The notes under the pieces: model-generated
Databases searched by the model: none
Seen by the model: the letters and a program-made list of their open reading frames with translations, nothing else
What the model was told of the DNA's origin: nothing
Part shown: in pieces, positions 46,215 through 59,678 of the stretch
Layout of the letters: the number at the start of each line of letters is the position of its first letter
Position numbering within the stretch: position 1 is the stretch's first letter
Position numbers and translations under genes: made by a program
NCBI GenBank assembly: GCA_033439795.1
Contig: JAUTDP010000004.1
Span: 806,001-870,000, forward strand
Direction of reading: 5' to 3'
DNA length: 64,000 nt
From: Sordaria brevicollis
Taxonomy: Eukaryota > Ascomycota > Sordariomycetes > Sordariales > Sordariaceae

Positions 46215-49200
46215 ATGGATTCCAACATGCCTATTGCCATCATTGGCATGAGCTGCCGCTTCGCTGGCGATGTCGACAGCCCGTCCAAGCTATGGGATCT
46301 TCTTGCAGAGGGAAAGAGTGCGTGGTCGGAGATTCCCAAGGATCGGTTCAATATCGATGGGTTTCACCATCCCAACTTTGAGAAGCTTAATGGCGTATGT
46401 ACTCCGTCCGAGGGAGAAGTTGAACATGGCTAACACATCTTCCAGACCAACGTAATAGGAGGCCATTTTATGAAGGAGGATATTGGCCTGTTTGATGCTC
46501 ACTTCTTCAACCTTTCTGCCGAGACGGCTGCTGCTTTGGATCCCCAGTTCCGCTTGCAGCTTGAGTCAACATATGAAGCTCTTGAAAGCGGTATGTTCCC
46601 CTTTTTCCAACCCAGATGATCGCAGAACTGACCCCAAACAGCCGGTATCACACTTCAGAATGTCGCTGGCTCCAACACGTCGGTCTACGCCGGCTCCTTC
46701 TTCCGGGACTACCACGAGAGTTTGATCCGTGACCCCGAAACACTCCCTCGCTTCCTCCTCATGGGTACCGGTGCCGCCATGGCCTCCAACCGTCTCTCCC
46801 ACTTCTTCGACCTCCGCGGTCCCAGCATGTCGGTCGACACCGGCTGCTCCACCACTCTCACAGCGCTTCACCAGGCCTGCCAGAGCTTGAGGTCAGGCGA
46901 ATCCACCATGTCGATTGTGGGCGGCGCCAACCTCATGTTCAACCCCGACATGTTCCTCGCCATGTCCTCCATGACGCTCATCTCCAAGGACGGTCGATCC
47001 TGGGCCTTTGACAGCCGCGCCAACGGTTATGGTCGCGGTGAGGGTTCGGCGACGGTCATCCTCAAGCCTCTTGACGCCGCCCTTCGCGACGGCGACCCGA
47101 TCCGCGCCATCATCCGCGACAGCGGCATCAACCAAGACGGCAAGACCGAGACCATCACCACTCCCTCTGGCGAGGCGCAGGAGGCGCTCATTCGTGCCTG
47201 CTACGAGCGCGCCGGTCTCGATCCGGGACACACGACCTACTTCGAAGCGCACGGAACCGGTACTCCGACAGGCGATCCGATCGAAGTAGGCGCCATCGCT
47301 TCGGTATTCAAGGACTCTCGCAAGGGTGATTCTTCGGACCTGCTGCGCATCGGTTCCGTCAAGACCAATATCGGCCACACCGAGACTGCATCTGGTGTCG
47401 CAGCCATCATCAAGGTCGCTTTGGCCCTCGAGAAGGGTCAAATCCCGCCCTCCGTCAACTTCGACAAGCCAAATGCCAAATTGAGCCTGGACGAGTGGAA
47501 GCTCAAGGTCCCCACCGAGCTGGAAGAGTGGGTGGGCAAGGACGGCATCCGGCGCGCCAGCATTAACAATTTCGGCTATGGCGGGTCCAACGCGCACGTC
47601 ATTATGGAGGATTACAGCAGCTATGTGGCCACCACTCAGCGGCCCAAGCTGCTGACGCACGGGGGTCCTAACAATGGGTTTACCGCTGGTCACCACCATG
47701 CTGATAGCGGGATTGTCATTGATGATGATGATGCCGCCCACGCTCAAAATGCTGAGCAGTCTCGTGTGTTTCTGTTGTCCGCAAAGGACGAAAAAGCCAC
47801 CGAGCGGATGATCACCAACCTCAAGACCTACCTCCAAGATCAAAAGTCCAAGAAGCTTACCATCGCCGAGGAAAATGCCCTCCTTTCGAGTCTGGCGCAC
47901 ACCCTCTGCTCCCGCCGCACCTTGTTCCAATGGACCGCCACCTTCTCAGGCTCCTCCCTCTCCTCGCTCATCCACACCCTCGACTCCGGCCGCGTCAAAC
48001 CCGTCAAGTCCTCCTCTTCATCCGCCGGCTCTCCCCTCCGAATCGGCTACGTCTTCACCGGCCAAGGCGCCCAATGGTGGGCCATGGGCAAAGAACTCAT
48101 CGCCGCCTACCCCGTCTTCAAATCCGCCCTCGAGAAATGCGACGCCGAGCTCCACGCCCTCGGCGCAACCTGGACCCTAGCCGAAGAACTCTCCCGCGAC
48201 GCAGAGACAAGTAACGTCAACAAACTCGATTATTCCACCCCCGTCTGCGTCGCCGTGCAAATCGCCCTCGTCGAACTTCTCAAGTCCTGGGGCATTGTTC
48301 CTCAAGCCGTCTGCTCCCACTCCTCGGGCGAAATCGCCGCCGCCTACGCCGCCGGCGCTTTGTCCCTGTCAAGCGCAATGGCCATCGCTTTCGCCCGCGG
48401 CGGACTTGCCTCTGAAGGAAACAGGCAGTTTGCGCGCAGGGGAGGGATGATGGCTGTGGGACTTGGACGGGCCGAAGGCGAGCGGTATCTGCCGATGGTG
48501 ACGAAGGGGCAGGTGGTGGTGGCGTGCGAGAACTCGCCCACTAGCATCACGCTCTCGGGAGACGTCGAGGGGCTGATGGAGTTGGAAGAGGTTTTCAAGA
48601 CGGAAAACATCTTTGCGCGCAGACTGAAGGTTGATGCGGCGTGGCATTCTCATCATATGGAGGCTGTTGCTGATGCTTATTATGCGTCCATGGATAAGAA
48701 GGTTAAACCCGCTAAAGAGAAGCTGGATATGATTTTCTCCAGCCCCTGCACGGGAAAGAGGATGGATAAAGTTGCTGAGATTGGAAGTCCGGGGCATTGG
48801 GTTAGGTCGTTGACGGGGTGTGTCAAGTTTGTTGATGCTTTCCGGTCTATGGTCTTTGCTACCCCGGGGTCAACGGAGCCGGAGGTCGACATGGTCATTG
48901 AAGTTGGACCTCACGCTGCGCTGTCAGGGCCGATTCAGGATATTTTGGCCATGCCCGAGTTTAAGGATATCCCGACCAAGATTCCGTATGCCAGCTGTCT
49001 GATCCGCAAGAAATCGGCTGTTGAGACGATGCAGGAGCTGGTTGGTAACCTGGTTGGTAAAGGGTATCCGGTTGACTTGAAGGGTGTTAACTTCCCGTTC
49101 GGGTCTGAGGGTGTTAAGGTCCTGACGGACCTGCCTGCCTATCCGTGGAATCACTCGACTAAGCATTGGATTGAACCGCGCTTCAACCGCGCTTTGCGCC

Positions 49201-52200
49201 AGAGGAGTGAAGCCCCCCATGACTTGTTGGGGTCTCTGGTGCTGGGCTGCGATCCCAACGCTCCCACCTGGCGACACATCGTCCGGCTGGGCGACCTCCC
49301 TTGGGTTAAAGACCATGTGGTCCAGGGCAACATGATTTATCCCGCGGCGGGGTATATCGCCATGGCTGTCGAGGGGATGAAGCGTTTCGCTGCTCGTCAA
49401 TCTTCTGGAGAGAAGAAGGTTGCGGGGTATCAGCTCAGGGATGTTGATATCCTCAACGCGCTTGTCGTCCCCGAGACGAGCGAGGGGATTGAGATGCAAC
49501 TTTCTCTGCGTCCAGGCTCGGAGAGAGATCTTTCGACCAAGGGGTGGACAGAGTTTGTCGTGCAGAGTGTCACGCTGGATAACAAGTGGACTGAGCACTG
49601 CAAGGGTCTTATCTCTGTCGTGTTTGGACCAGCGGCTCCGAAGTTTGGTGTTAACCAGCCTACCGCCGACAGCCACTACAGGAGCAGGATCAACCCGAAT
49701 GATATCTGGTCTGGCATGAGAAGCGGTGGGATCAACCATGGTCCTATCTTCCGCAACATGAAGAGCATTCGCTGCCGCGCCAAGCAAAGTGTTACCACTT
49801 TTACGGTGGCGGATACCAAGGCCGTGATGCCCAAGCAGCATGAGATGGACCATGTCATTCACCCCACGACGCTGGACTCGGTATTTCAAGCTGCTTACAC
49901 CGCTGCCCCTGGTGCCGGTGGCAAGAACCAGACTCCCAAGGTCCCGAGGTCTATCAGCAAGTTGTGGATTGCTCACGACATTAGCAGGACTGCTGGTCAC
50001 GACTTTAAAGCGTACGCAAATCTGGATCATGCTGATGATCAGACTACCAAGACTGCTCTTCGCGTTGTTGACGCAGACGCCACCGAGCCGGTGATTTCCA
50101 TCGACGGCTTCATCTGCCAATCCATCGGCTCATCCCCTTCTTCTTCCCCCGAGGACGCCTACGAAGCCGAAAAGTTCACCACCACCCACTGGGCCCCCGA
50201 CGTGACCTTCCTCAAAGACGCCTTCCTCAAGAAGCAACTGGGAAGCCAGATCTCCCCCGAAGAAGCCGAAACCCTCATGGACCTGCGCAAGGCATGCATG
50301 TTCTACATCTACGACGCCCTGCGCGACTTGACGCCCGAAGATCTCAAAAAGCTAGAGTGGTACCACAAGAAGTTTTACATCTGGATGCGTCTGCAAGCCG
50401 ACCTCGCGCGCGCCAACTCTTTGGCCCCCGACAGCTCCAAATGGGCCAACGCCACACTTAATGAGAAAGCTACGTTGCTGGAGAAGGTCAGGGCCAGTAG
50501 TACCAACGGCGAAATGGTCTACCGCCTCGGCCCCCAAATCGTGCCCATCCTCCGCGGCGAAATCACCGCTCTCGAGGTCATGCTAGAGAACAACCTGCTT
50601 TCCCGCTATTACCTGGAGGGACTCAAATGGGGTCGCGCCAACGCCAAACTCGGCGAGATGGTCCGCCACTACGTGCACAAGAACCCGCACGCAAAGATGA
50701 TTGAAATCGGCGGCGGCACCGGCGGCGCCACGGCTCACGTCCTCAACGCCATCGGGACCTCTGCCGACGGCCTGGGACCACGGGCGGCAAGCTACGACTT
50801 CACCGACGTCAGTTCGGGTTTCTTTGAAGCGGCAAAGACCAAATTCGACCCCTGGAAGGATCTCATGCGGTTTAAGAAGCTGAACATCGAATCCCCGCCC
50901 TCTGCGCAAGGGTTCGAGGAGGGGACTTACGATGTCGTGATTGCGTGCCAGGTGTTGCACGCGACGAAGTCGATGGATAATACGATGCGGAATGTTCGGT
51001 CGCTGCTCAAACCGGGGGGGAAACTGTTTATGGTTGAGACTACCCAGGATCAGATGGATGTGCAATTCGTTTTTGGATTCCTGTCGGGGTGGTGGTTATC
51101 CGAGGAGGAGGAACGCAAGTTTAGTCCGTCACTGAGCGTGCCGATGTGGGATCGCGTTTTGCATCGCACCGGGTTCAGGAACGGCGTGGAGGCCGAGGTG
51201 AGGGATGTGGAGGATGAGGGGCTTTATGCTTTCTCTGTGATGGCGGCTACCGCGGCTCCGGAGAGGGGGCCGGAGTACGAGTTTGACATTACGTTTGTCA
51301 CGGGTGGGCAGGTACCGGATGTTTGGCTTGATAAGCTCCGGGTCAGCATTGGGCTGGTTACGTGCTCGGTTCCTAACGTCAAGACGCTGGAGGAGGTGGC
51401 GGAGTCGGTGGATGGGAATGAGGTGGTTGTCTTCCTTGATGACCCCAAGAGTCCTGTTCTGGCGGAGCCGTCAAAGTCACAGTTTGGGGGGATTAGGGCT
51501 ATGTGCACGAGGTCTAAGGGATTGCTTTGGTTGACGCAGGGTGCGCATGGTTCTTCGGAGCAGCCTCTTGCTTCGCTGGCTGCTGGTTTTCTCAGGTCTT
51601 TGAGGCAGGAGTATTCTGGCAAACGCCTGGGAACTCTGGATCTTGATCCTTCGTCTGGGGACATGTGGTCCGAGTCGTCCATCACCACCATCACCGAGGT
51701 TTTCCGCAAGTTGTTTGACTACAGCATCAACGAGACCGGCTCTGACTACGAGTTTGCTGAGCGCGAGGGCACGGTGCAGATCCCGCGGTATATCAAGGAT
51801 GTCAAGCGCAATGCTGCCGTCTTCAAGACGCAGAGTGCTACTGATGCCCAACCCGAGGAAGAGATGCAACCCTTCATCCAACCCGACCGCCCTCTCCGTC
51901 TGACAATCGGCACCCCCGGCCTTCTCGACACACTCAAATTCGTCGACGACACCTCCGCCGCCTCTGACCCCCTCCCCGAAGACTTTGTGGAAGTCGAACC
52001 CCGCGCCTTCGGCGTCAACTTCCGCGACGTCATGGTCGCCATGGGCCAACTCAAGTCATCAACAATGGGCTACGACTGCGCCGGCATCATTACGAGGGTC
52101 GGTCCCGCCGCTGCTTCCGAGGGTTATGTCGTAGGCGACCGCGTCTCCGTTTTGTTGCGCGGGCACTACGCTTCCAGGTGTCGCATCCACTGGTCTTCAG

Positions 52201-54086
52201 CTGTCAAGATCCCTGATTCCATGTCTTTTGAGACTGCCGCTAGCTTGCCGACGCAGTACGTCGCTGCTTATGTCTCCTTGTACGACACTGCCCGCCTCCA
52301 AAAGGGTGAAACGGTTTTGATTCATGCGGCAACGGGTGGAGTGGGGCAGGCAGCGGTGATGATGGCCCAGCGCGTCGGCGCGGAGGTGTTCGTCACGGTT
52401 GGAACGGATGAAAAGCGCGAGTTTGTCCAAAAGCACTACGGTATATCCCCGGACCACATCTTCTCCTCGCGCGACGTCTCCTTTGCAGCAGGTATCATGG
52501 CCGCCACGAAAGGTCGCGGCGTTGACGTCGTCCTGAACTCCTTGGCTGGCTCTCTTCTCCAGGAAAGCTTCAACTGCCTCGCCCCCTTCGGCCGGTTCGT
52601 CGAGATCGGCAAGCGTGATCTGGAGCAGAATTCGTCATTGGCAATGGAGGCGTTCACGCGCGCTGTGTCGTATACCTCCATTGACGTGATTACGTACGGT
52701 GAGCACAAGAAGGCCGAGACGAACAGGATCATGAAGGATATCATCCGTCTTGTGGGCAACCGGGAACTCAAGACGGTGGAGCCCATCACGGTTTATCCCG
52801 TCGGGGAAGTGCAGAAGGCGTTTAGACTGATGCAGGCTGGTAAGCACATGGGGAAGATTGTGCTTTCTTCTGGTCCTGAGACGTTGGTGCCTGTTGTTCC
52901 GAGGACTGCTGCCACGACGGAGGGTGTTAGTTTGAGGGCTGATGCATCTTACCTGGTTGTTGGCGGCTTTGGAGGTTTGGGCAGGTCGATTTGCAGCTGG
53001 CTTGCGTTGCAGGGTGCTAAGCATCTGGTTGTTGTTTCACGCAATGCGAAGGCGGATAAATTGGCGCAGTTGCAGACGGAGTTGAACCATGTGGCAAAGG
53101 GAGTCAAGGTCACGGCTGTAAGCTGCGATATTTCCAACATGGCTGTCTTGACCAAGGCGCTTGACTGCGTCGGTCGTGGCGTGCCGCCCATAAGGGGAGT
53201 CATTCACGGAGGCATGGAGCTGAGGGATTCAGTCCTGGAGCATATGAAGGTTGATGATCACAAGGGCGCGCTGGCTCCCAAGGTCAGCGGGTCTTGGAAT
53301 CTTCACCAATACTTCCAGTCCATCACCGACAACAAGAAAGGACTCGACTTCTTCGTGATGCTCTCCTCTTTGGTGGGAATCGTCGGTTTTGCTTCCCAAT
53401 CGAACTACTCAGCCGGCGGCACCTTCCAGGACTCCCTCGCTGCTTACCGCGTCTCCCAAGGCTTGCCCGGTGTCAGCTTGGACTTGCCAGTGGTTAAATC
53501 AGTAGGTTACCTAGCCGACCACCCGGACTCGGAAAAGACTATCGACTCCTTGAAGAGACACGGGTTTACTGCCCTGACGGAAGAAGAAGTTCTTGCCGCT
53601 ATCGGCAGCGCCATCTCAACCCCCTTCGCCGGGCAACTAACCTTGGGCCTCAACACAGGCCCAACTGGCCAACCCAACAGTGACGCCCCCCTCTCGCGCG
53701 ACGCTAGGTTCACCCAACTTAAACACCGCGCCGCCAAATCCTCTTCCTCTCCCACCTCTACCTCTGGCTCCTCCTCCTCAGACCTCTCCAGCCTACTCTC
53801 CTCCTCCACCACCCTCGAACAAGCCACCCAGCACACCCTCTCCGCTATAACGAAAAAACTACAAGATATCTTCATGATCGCCGACGCCTCCGAAATCAAC
53901 CCCGACTTATCTCCTGCGGAATTCGGCGTGGATAGCTTGGTGGCGGTGGAGCTGAGGAACATGATCAGCATGAAGGCGGGCGGGGAGATGAGTATTTTTG
54001 AGATTATGCAGTGTGGGAGTTTGAGGGGGTTGGCGGGGGTTGTGGTGAGGAAGAGTGGGTATGTTGATGGGGGGTTGAAGGAGTGA
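46215..54086 (+). CDS. pks-3: Highly reducing iterative type I polyketide synthase
   Basis: Exons 46215-46394, 46446-46590 and 46642-54086 (introns of 51 bp each, GTATGT donors) give 2589 residues. Domains in order: KS from residue 6 (VDTGCSTT, Cys177; [22 protein letters not shown]); AT ([12 protein letters not shown] near 580; CSHSSGE near 667); DH ([14 protein letters not shown] near 998; [11 protein letters not shown]); C-methyltransferase ([11 protein letters not shown] near 1460); ER ([12 protein letters not shown] near 2001); KR ([12 protein letters not shown] near 2213; [11 protein letters not shown]); ACP ([11 protein letters not shown] near 2538). All catalytic motifs appear intact. 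There is no thioesterase, so release needs a partner or spontaneous hydrolysis. The expected product is a reduced, possibly methylated, linear polyketide. The KS active site is DTGCST rather than the usual DTACSS. The symbol is from remembered N. crassa synteny. No tailoring genes lie beside it. Confidence 0.95.
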
Positions 54087-55100
54087 GTAGACTTAGGTAG
54101 TCACAGTTGGGAGCACGAGGGGGCTAGGCGGGGTTGTGGTTACGGTGGTTGATGGCTACGGGCTATGGGCTACGGGCTACGGATTTGTGATGAGCGGTGG
54201 TATCTACGGTGATGGATGATGGAGGAAGGTGAAGTTGGGAATAGTGGCATGCGGAGGACGGGACGGTGAGCTCGGTGAGCCCGGTGAAGCACCGGTCGCT
54301 CTAGAGGTGAACTCATGGGAATGACCGGGAATGAACAAGTGGTGGAGAGTGCAAAGGAGCGGGGAGTTGGATCCCGAATCGGCAGTCGGCATTGTTGGAT
54401 CCCGGGCGGAGAGAATAGACGAGGAGTTGAAAGGCGGTCTGCTGGTGAGCAGGCGAGGCAGGGTGAGGTGCAGTGATCTGCGGTGAAGGTGGAGAACTGG
54501 ACTTGCAGGCGAGTTCGGTGACCATGTTTTGGCGTTTAGCAGTTTGATTTGGTCATTTTTGCTGCTTGTTTGTTGCTTTGGATACCAGTTTTGTTTAGTT
54601 CTGCTTTTGCGCGAATGTCATTTTTGTCCGTATCACACATCCTGCGCATGTTTTGATAAAGTTGGTAAACTTCCGGCATCTCTGGACCTGTCTTCCCTGC
54701 ATTCGTTGCCCTGGTGTCGCTCGTGATCTCTCCATTGGAGTCAACAGCGTTCGAGAGCCAGAGCATGCAGTGCCCGAGAGCGAAGGGAAAGTCAAAGAGA
54801 GATGAGAACCTTGATGGCCAAGTTGGTCTCTGTCCTTTCATGTCCCCCACGACTCCCAGCGACCTCCCAGCATTCCGCACCGTCGATCATTTGGCCAAAA
54901 TTTCCCCGCTAGGGCGGAACTGGAAAGAGAGGAAAGATGGAGATGAGAGAAATGATGGAGACGAACTTCCTGAGGTGATCACATGGTCTTTTCTGTCTTG
55001 TCAGTGGTTGAAGTCTGGGTTGAGAAGAAATGGGAACTTCCGGCTGCTGGCGTCCATCCGTTAGTGCAAATGCGCTATAACCACTGCAAGCGGGGGATAT
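54087..55100. other. Intergenic, PKS 3' flank
   Basis: Short tandem GGGCTACGGGCTAC repeats occur at about 54150-54182. No supported coding frame; the frames of 60-116 codons lack motifs. Confidence 0.4.
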
Positions 55101-55102
55101 AG

Positions 55103-55393
55103 CTAACACTCGGATATAGCAGGGATTGTGACTCCAACCGAGTTGGGGAAGCACTGTGTCCAGGTATCCCCCATGTCGTAGCGCTAGCGCACTGTCGATC
55201 ACCATCAACACCGTACGAGAGCACTGTAACCCAACCCCCCTTTGATGAGCTGGGGGATCCTGGGGTTGCTTCCCCGGTATTGCTCCCCATGCTCATGTCA
55301 ACCCAGCATCTCCAAGGACCAGTGGTCAACGAGTGGGATGACCTGGAGGTAATTGAGCTCGCCTGGATGTACCTACAGGATGACAACCAGTGA
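55103..55393 (+). other. Open frame without start, unknown (possible gene fragment)
   Basis: This frame is open for 96 codons and ends at a TGA. It reads with a natural-looking acidic end (VVNEWDDLEVIELAWMYLQD). There is no ATG in the first two thirds, no clear splice acceptor, and no recognised family. It may be the 3' end of a decayed mobile-element or host gene. Confidence 0.25.
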
Positions 55394-57337
55394 TGACCTC
55401 GCTAGAGCTTGAAGATGATTCACAAATTGGGGTGGTCTAAGCGAACAAAGCGAGCTGGCGAGTAAAAGCCGAGTCAGGTTCGGTTATCGTGACGACTGGA
55501 CCTGGCGACATAGCTTGGGACTGCTGGGAGATCAATAATGATCATCGATTGTCGAGCATTTTATCGGATCATCTCTGCATATCACTTTTTACAAAGTCCC
55601 AAAGGACAGGCTCGGATACGGCAGGTAGATCAGGGAAGTTCAGGGCTTCGGGGCATCAGGCAAGGTGCCGACGTGTTTGAACAAGCTTGAGACGTACCCG
55701 TGCCTGAAGAGCCCAAAGAGCTTGAGCTGCCCTGAAGAGCTGGTTGCTGATCAACGTGAGCAAGCTGATCATTGAGTGGCCTGATCTTTGGCCTTGACGA
55801 GCTTGATCAAGAGCCTTGAAGAAATGATAAGATCACGATCTTACATGGGATGATGGTGATCAGCCCGTAGCCCAAAGGTACGTCTTCCTTTGCCCACAGG
55901 TTCCTTGTCAGATCCAAGTCTTCAAGTGGGCAGGGATTTCTGAATACCTACCAGTACCGCCGAGCGGTTCCAGCTGTACCTGAACCCAGAAGATCAACCC
56001 AGAAGATCCAGGGAACTTGAGTCAAGACGCCAGAATCCTTGGGTTGGGTACTCAAGAGGATGAGCATCCCTGGGCAACTCGAGCTGAAGGCTGAGGCCCT
56101 GAGGGTAATGCACGGTAGATCCCGTGGTTCTCATACCAGTGTCCAGAGACCCGGGGGCTTTTGGGTGTGATACCCATTTCGAGGCTGTTGTTGTCTGTCG
56201 AGGAGATCATATCATCATAAGCAGCCTCATGTTTACACAAGACCAAAAGTTTCCAACATCTTCCGTTCCATATAGATACACTATGAATAACGATACCTAC
56301 CTATTGAGGCTTCATGCCTAGCCTGCATGACATCAGGCACTGCAAGTATGGAATGCTTCACAGTCTTATAGCGAACCCCGAAAGTTGTGGGATACGGGAA
56401 CGAAGCATGGCATTGCCTCCACAATTATTGATAGCCATCGTATGCATTGATGTCAGACTAGATGTATGTATTGCTGAGATGCATTACATAGAGGTAACCC
56501 GTTCCCAGCTTAAGTAGGTTGACATGCCGATGGTGGACCCCCATCCGCCAGGCGCTTTTGAGGACGGGAGTCATGTTGCGTCTTCAGCTGTTGAGCATTG
56601 AAAATGGTGTGCAGTGTCCCTTCCCCTACCCTGACCGCCACCATGAAACCTGATACAGCCCTGCAATCGTCCTCGCAGACATTGTCTGACGATGCTGCAC
56701 TTCAGCACCTGTCTTCCATGATATGGAGGCATCGGACCGTTTCCATCAAGCCCTTTACCGAACCCTCGGAAGGGTACAACAGCTCTGTGTGTAACGCGGA
56801 AGGCGGACCACGGCCCGTTGTGGTCGCATTACACCGGCCAAGTGGCCGACCATGCCTTCGTCATGTCTTTCTCCAAGCCCCAAAAGACTTCTGGGACAGC
56901 CTTAGACACATCATTGGCCCGCTCGGAAAACTGTTTGGGTGTCTTACAGCTGTTGTGATACCATCCTCTTTTTCCCGTTCCGCAGATCTCTCCTTTGTTT
57001 GCACAATAGGGCTTGACGAGGCGTTCTGTTCAGCTGCAGTCCTTCGGATGTAGCCGTTGAAGGATAAAAGTGTGAGACATGCAGTGATATCAGCTTTACC
57101 CTTCTCAAAAAGTCAACGAAGAACAGCACGGAGATTGAGACTTAAGTGCATGTTGATGTACTTGGTGAAGTTATTATTCTTGTATTCTGCTTATTGGGTA
57201 TCTCGTATGCTAACTGCTCTGCAGCTGTAGTTGTCATGCGTCTTGCACATGGTTTGGGTATTATTCTTCCCTCTTCTTCTTCTTCTGCTGCTGCCCCCTT
57301 TACTCCGCCTCCTTTCTCTTTCCTTCCCTTCAATCTC
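55394..57337. other. Intergenic, no supported gene
   Basis: From 55680 to 56050 the sequence is unusually rich in TGATCA/GATC and AGAGCTTGA words. An open frame of 151 codons at 56598-57053 has no motif. The last 130 bp are the 3' flank of the Zn2Cys6 gene. Confidence 0.35.
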
Positions 57338-59678
57338 CTAATATGTACAAAGTTGTATCTGGGGTATATGCTGATGCTGATGCTGATGATGTGAAACACT
57401 AAGAGAATGTTGCCCACTACTGTGACCGTGGGCGTGGCCGTGACTGTGACTTTGACTTGGTACATGACCCATCAAGAGAGTCTGTGTTTGTTGTTGCTGC
57501 TGCTGCTGTTGCTGTGTCTGCTGAAACTGTATCTGCTCCAGCGTCTGTAAATGCTCCCTCGCCAAGTTATTAAACGTCTGCATCTTCCTGAGCGCATCCA
57601 AGCAGCACTGGATCTCGCCATCGTATTCGGTTTCGCTCGTGGGGATAAATCCCTCGGGGACTTGCGCCGCGAGGTCGGACAGCGTTTGGGTGCGTTGGGA
57701 AATAAGACGGGAGGCGGCGAGGGAGATGGAGAGGGGGAGGAAGATGTGTGCCTTTTTTGCTTTCTGTTAGCATCTTTGTTCCTTGTCTTGTGGGAAGGGG
57801 AAGGGAAGGGGGGAAACAAACCTTGAAAAAACCAAGATGCTCATGCGCCTTTGTCAAAGCCGCAATCTCTCTCGCCGCTCTTAGCGCTCGCTTCTGGTAC
57901 TCAAACACCGCTGGATCCCACTGCCCACTGCCCTGGGTTTGACCGGCTTCCACAACCTTGCACAAGTTGATGGTGGTGGTGTGAGCAAGCATGAAGGCGA
58001 AGAAGAGCATTGGGTCCGCGGCTGCTGACACCACGGGGTAGCTCTGCATGAGAGAATCGAGACGCTTGTTGACCATGCCCGCTAACCACTCGTGCCTGAT
58101 CCAGAAATCGGCGGAACAGGCGCTGCCGCCGTAGGTGCGCTCGACGTTGGCGACTTGCGTGTGAGAAAGAGTGCGGCCGCAGACGGTAGCGAGCACGACG
58201 CTCTCAGCGAGAGGGGAGAAGAGACTTTGATCACCGGAGGCGATGGCCTCGGAAAGAAAAGGCATTTGGATGGGTTGAGAGCTTTGGAAGGAGAGTTCGG
58301 GGGAGGGGAGGCGGGTGCAGATCTGGTTGCATTGCGTTAGCATGACGTCTCCCATGCATGTCCGTGAGAAAGGGAAGACATAGACTCACCACCTCCTCCA
58401 TCAACGTCAACGGCCACTGATTCTTCAAGCTGATAAACCTGTCCAAGCAATACGCCACCCAAAACGTCCTCCTCCTCTCTTCAACCACTACCGGATCTTC
58501 TCCCTGCAGAAGCATCGCACGTTCAGGGGAATCAATCTCGTGCAACCTCGCGAGCTGCACCAACCTAAATGCCCGGCCGGCTGTTACCCACCCGCGCTTG
58601 TAGTTGGTCCTGCTAAACTCGTAGAAGGCGAGCAAGAGCCAGGCTTGGATCTCCTCAACGCAGACGGGGCATTCGGAGGAGTGGTGGTTTTCGCACATGT
58701 CGAGTGACTCCAACATCTGCTTGGTCTCGGTGTAGAGGGCGTCTCGGTAGGACTCAAACTGCGAGGACAAAGCCATGGCGAGCGTCCACATGGCGTATTG
58801 GAGACATAGTCGTGGGTTGGGAGCGCTGTTGGAGTGGTATGGTGTGAGGGGTGTTTGCTGGGAGAGGGCGAAGTAGCGGGATTGGTTGAAGATGGGGACG
58901 TTGGGGTGGACGCGGTCGAAGTAGAGTTGGTCGCTAGGAGAGGTCAGAAGAGGTTATTAGGTAGGTAACTGGAAGAGAGGAGGGAACGTACAGGTCCGCC
59001 CGCATGAGATCATGGATCAAAGCGCGCTTTGGTGGTGTTGGTGGTGACGGAGGGAACTTGAAGTTCTGCATCGACAAAGGAATCTGTGGTGTCATGGGCG
59101 AAAGCTGTCCATGGGCATGGTAATCGCTGCCATCCCATATCGACCCCCTCGTCCCTCGTGGTGATGGGAGTTGGCTGAGGTCTCCATCTGAAGCAGGTCC
59201 TGGCGGTGGTGTGCTTCCAACAGGAAGAGGTTGTTGTTGTGAAAGGTCGGCATCGCCATGAAGTGAAAGGGCATCGAGGTTTGTCGGATCAAGACTTAGA
59301 CGACGTTCAAGAGCGACTGAAAGACATGAAGAAATATGTCAATGAGTGATGACGAAACTTGGGGTAGTGAAACCCGAATACGAGGGCTGGAATAAGGTAA
59401 GGTGTAAGGCGAAGGACGGGATGCAGGGACTTGTCCTCCCCCAAAGATGACCTACCGATGCGGCTCCGCAGGGCCTTGAGATCGCCTTTCTTGGGTCCGC
59501 GGGCGAGACGGTTGTGGTTGACCTCGCAGACAATACCTGCATCGGCGCAAGTTCCGCATTGGGGACGTTGCCGGTCGCATCGCAACTTGCGCTTCCGGCA
59601 CTCCTCACAGGCGGACCCGGGCAGCTGTCTCGGCTGCGGAGGCCCGTCCGTACTGCTGGTTCGTCGACTAGCGGGCAT
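57338..59678 (-). CDS. ada-6: Zn(II)2Cys6 fungal transcription factor
   Basis: Five exons on the minus strand: 59678-59456, 59316-58992, 58933-58390, 58322-57822 and 57751-57338, 668 residues. The last acceptor may instead be 12 nt upstream, adding four residues. The binuclear zinc cluster has Cys24, 27, 34, 41, 44 and 51 with the standard C-X2-C-X6-C-X6-C-X2-C-X6-C spacing, followed by a basic linker and a short coiled coil ([15 protein letters not shown]). Residues about 190-480 form the fungal regulatory middle domain ([38 protein letters not shown]). The tail has poly-Gln and a His/Ser-rich end. It is a nuclear sequence-specific regulator. In N. crassa the gene beside pks-3 is, from memory, ada-6, a developmental and oxidative-stress regulator; this is unverified. 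It converges on the PKS gene with about 3.25 kb between the stops. Confidence 0.92.

Noticed and set aside
46893..47930. 345-codon minus-strand frame within the PKS
   Set aside because: Antisense shadow of the KS domain caused by third-position GC bias.
56598..57053. 151-codon plus-strand frame
   Set aside because: Mixed composition without a motif; it lies in the 3' flank of the Zn2Cys6 gene and no splice or start context supports it.
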